NCBI GenBank assembly: GCA_022565745.1
Contig: JAIUMB010000114.1
Coordinates: 1 to 7,318, forward strand
Length of the DNA: 7,318 nucleotides
Direction: 5' to 3'
Source of the DNA: Cryomorphaceae bacterium
Lineage (GTDB): Bacteria; Bacteroidota; Bacteroidia; Flavobacteriales; Schleiferiaceae
Part shown: one piece after another, positions 6,100-7,318 of the stretch
Layout of the letters: each line of letters opens with the position of its first letter
Numbering within the stretch: position 1 is the stretch's first letter
Notes under the pieces: model-generated
What the model saw: only the letters and a program-made list of their open reading frames with translations
What the model was told of the DNA's origin: nothing
Databases searched by the model: none
Program-made: the position numbers and the translations under genes

Positions 6100-6969
6100 A
6101 TGACCACACTTGATTCCGTTACCCAGGCATTTAGTCCCTTGCGAACGTTTGTGAAGAAGAGCTCCTTTAGTGCCATTCTGCTTTTTTTATCCGCACTCAC
6201 CGCTGTAATATCTCTAATTAGCCTGGGCTTGGGCGCCATTGTTTTCGGACTCATGATGGCACTGAACCTCGCAGGCGTACGCAATGTTTTGGCTTACGCA
6301 GTTTTGGGTATTGCCGGTCTCTGGATTGCGGTGTTGTTGTCCGGTGTGCACGCCACCATCGCCGCTGTTATTGCCGCCTTTGCCATACCCGCAAATCGCA
6401 ACATCAATAAACATCAATACGCTGAAAACCTCACGCAACTCAAAAATCAATTCATCGCCGAAAAATCCAATGTCCAACAGACGGATTTATTAAGTGCCAA
6501 AGAGCAGAACATCCTCAGTGAAATATCCCGAATTACCAACGACTCCATCTCGCCCCTACAGCGGTTGGAGACCGGTATGCACGGATTGGTTTTGTACGTG
6601 GTGATGCCCATTTTTACCTTGGCGAATGCCGGGGTCAATTTAAGTGCCTATTGGCTCGACGATTTGCTTAGTCCCGTTTCCCTTGGAATAGCAGCCGGAC
6701 TTGTTTTGGGTAAAGTGGTAGGCATCTTTGGTTTTAGCATGCTCGGATTGCAACTCAAGCTCTACCGTTTGCCAACGGGCGTCAACCGTATGATGATATT
6801 AGGAGCATCCCTTTTGGCGGGCATTGGTTTTACAATGTCGCTGTTCATTACCTCGCTGGCCTTCGAGGATTACGCCTACATTGCGCAGGCGAAGATTGGG
6901 ATTCTCGCCGCCTCGCTCATTGCAGGGAGTTTGGGGTATATTCTACTCAAACGCGCCATTCTCGAGTAA
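6100..6969 (+). CDS. nhaA: NhaA-type Na+/H+ antiporter, internally deleted (TM II-V absent)
   Basis: The 289-residue membrane protein is NhaA-like but far shorter than E. coli NhaA (388 aa). Residues 17-38 align with E. coli TM I (about residues 7-28), then from residue 39 the match resumes at E. coli ~181 (TM VI). The C-terminal part is well conserved: SGVHATIA (81-88, H84 equals the pH-linked H225), SPLQRLETGMHG (151-162), LANAGV (174-179), GLVLGKVVGI (200-209, K205 equals K300) and GIGFTMSLFI (241-250). A charged loop (103-156) separates the segments equivalent to TM VIII and IX. About 150 residues spanning TM II-V, with D133, D163 and D164, are missing, so normal 2H+/Na+ exchange is not expected. 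Removing four segments keeps inside/outside topology of the rest. It is in frame with no stops, so either a recent deletion, a sequencing or assembly loss, or a repurposed protein. The start ATG opens directly into the TM I-like region. Confidence 0.85.
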   Translation: MTTLDSVTQAFSPLRTFVKKSSFSAILLFLSALTAVISLISLGLGAIVFGLMMALNLAGVRNVLAYAVLGIAGLWIAVLLSGVHATIAAVIAAFAIPANRNINKHQYAENLTQLKNQFIAEKSNVQQTDLLSAKEQNILSEISRITNDSISPLQRLETGMHGLVLYVVMPIFTLANAGVNLSAYWLDDLLSPVSLGIAAGLVLGKVVGIFGFSMLGLQLKLYRLPTGVNRMMILGASLLAGIGFTMSLFITSLAFEDYAYIAQAKIGILAASLIAGSLGYILLKRAILE

Positions 6970-6994
6970 ATGAATGATGCACAACGAATGGGTC

Positions 6995-7026
6995 TTTGAT
7001 TGACAAAACTTTCCATGTTACATTTG
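6995..7026 (+). promoter_or_regulatory. Bacteroidota-type promoter of the mutT-like gene
   Basis: TTTG (6995-6998), a 20-base spacer and TACATTTG (7019-7026) match the Bacteroidota promoter consensus; a second TTG at 7000-7002 would give a 16-base spacer. The -7 box is identical to that of the permease gene upstream (4440-4447). It ends 30 bases before the ATG at 7057, so the Nudix gene is probably transcribed separately from nhaA. Confidence 0.7.
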
Positions 7027-7056
7027 TTGATCAATTCACCACGTATCATCATTTAT

Positions 7057-7318
7057 ATGCCTACCATCGTCACCTGCGCCATCATCCAATCCCCTCGCGG
7101 CATTTTAGCCGTACAGCGCAGCGCAAGCATGTCTTTGCCGTTCACCTGGGAATTTCCCGGCGGCAAGATAGAGCCCGGCGAAACCGAAGAGGCCTGTTTG
7201 ATCCGCGAAATCCGCGAGGAGCTCAACATCGACATCACCCTCGAACAACGCCTCACCCCAGTCGAACACCACTACGACCACATCTCCATTATACTCATCC
7301 CCTTCCTAGCACGCTATG
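7057..7318 (+). CDS. MutT-like Nudix hydrolase, 3' end outside window
   Basis: The first 87 residues of a Nudix hydrolase are present; the frame is open at the window end. The Nudix box is G36-x5-E42-x7-R50-E51-x2-E54-E55 with N57 where the consensus has glycine, and the preceding WEFPGGK (31-37) is the signature of the MutT branch. By family it should hydrolyse oxidised or non-canonical nucleoside triphosphates, such as 8-oxo-dGTP to the monophosphate, preventing mutation; (d)CTP-preferring relatives (NudG type) share this signature, so the substrate is not certain. The start is the ATG 30 bases after a good promoter, followed by the usual first strand TIVTCAII. Its codons end in C unusually often compared with the other plus-strand genes here. 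Confidence 0.9.
   Translation, partial: MPTIVTCAIIQSPRGILAVQRSASMSLPFTWEFPGGKIEPGETEEACLIREIREELNIDITLEQRLTPVEHHYDHISIILIPFLARY

Noticed and set aside
7053..7256. 67-codon minus-strand open frame at the window end
   Set aside because: It is antisense to the Nudix box of the mutT-like gene, which is clearly the coding strand.

Overview
The window looks like a chromosomal stretch of a Bacteroidota bacterium; the class cannot be fixed from sequence alone. Two upstream regions carry good matches to the Bacteroidota promoter (TTG, then about 19-20 bases, then TAnnTTTG). No gene start has a convincing Shine-Dalgarno sequence, which is also typical of the phylum, and the DUF2141 protein fits.

Layout: (1) 1-428 has no gene but is rich in repeats: four to five degenerate 18-19 bp tandem units built on CCATGCGTACGC, then two near-identical copies of a ~66 bp unit about 103 bp apart, then a nested hairpin next to the end of the first gene. 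(2) 429-3565, minus strand, is a two-gene operon with ATGA-overlapping genes: ravA (MoxR-type AAA+ ATPase) followed by viaA (VWA-domain partner). (3) 3566-3946 is a divergent regulatory gap with several operator-like repeats. (4) 3947-5417, plus strand, holds a small secreted DUF2141 protein and an SbtA-type sodium-dependent bicarbonate permease, the latter with a strong promoter only a few bases before its ATG. (5) 5430-5924, minus strand, is a ferritin converging on the permease with a 12 bp gap. (6) 6100-6969, plus strand, is an NhaA-type Na+/H+ antiporter. (7) 7057 to the window end is the start of a MutT-like Nudix hydrolase with a good promoter.

Functionally this is mostly housekeeping and stress physiology: an AAA+/VWA quality-control or complex-remodelling pair, inorganic carbon and Na+ handling, iron storage, and nucleotide-pool sanitation. 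Apart from ravA-viaA the genes seem to be separate transcription units.

The most unusual item is the NhaA gene. It is an open, in-frame gene, but its protein goes directly from transmembrane segment I to segment VI. About 150 residues, including the catalytic aspartates of NhaA (E. coli D133, D163, D164), are absent. The second point is the divergence of the C-terminal region of RavA, which in E. coli carries the LdcI-binding domain, next to a highly conserved AAA+ core. I saw no CRISPR array, transposase, tRNA or rRNA, and no clear novel defence system.
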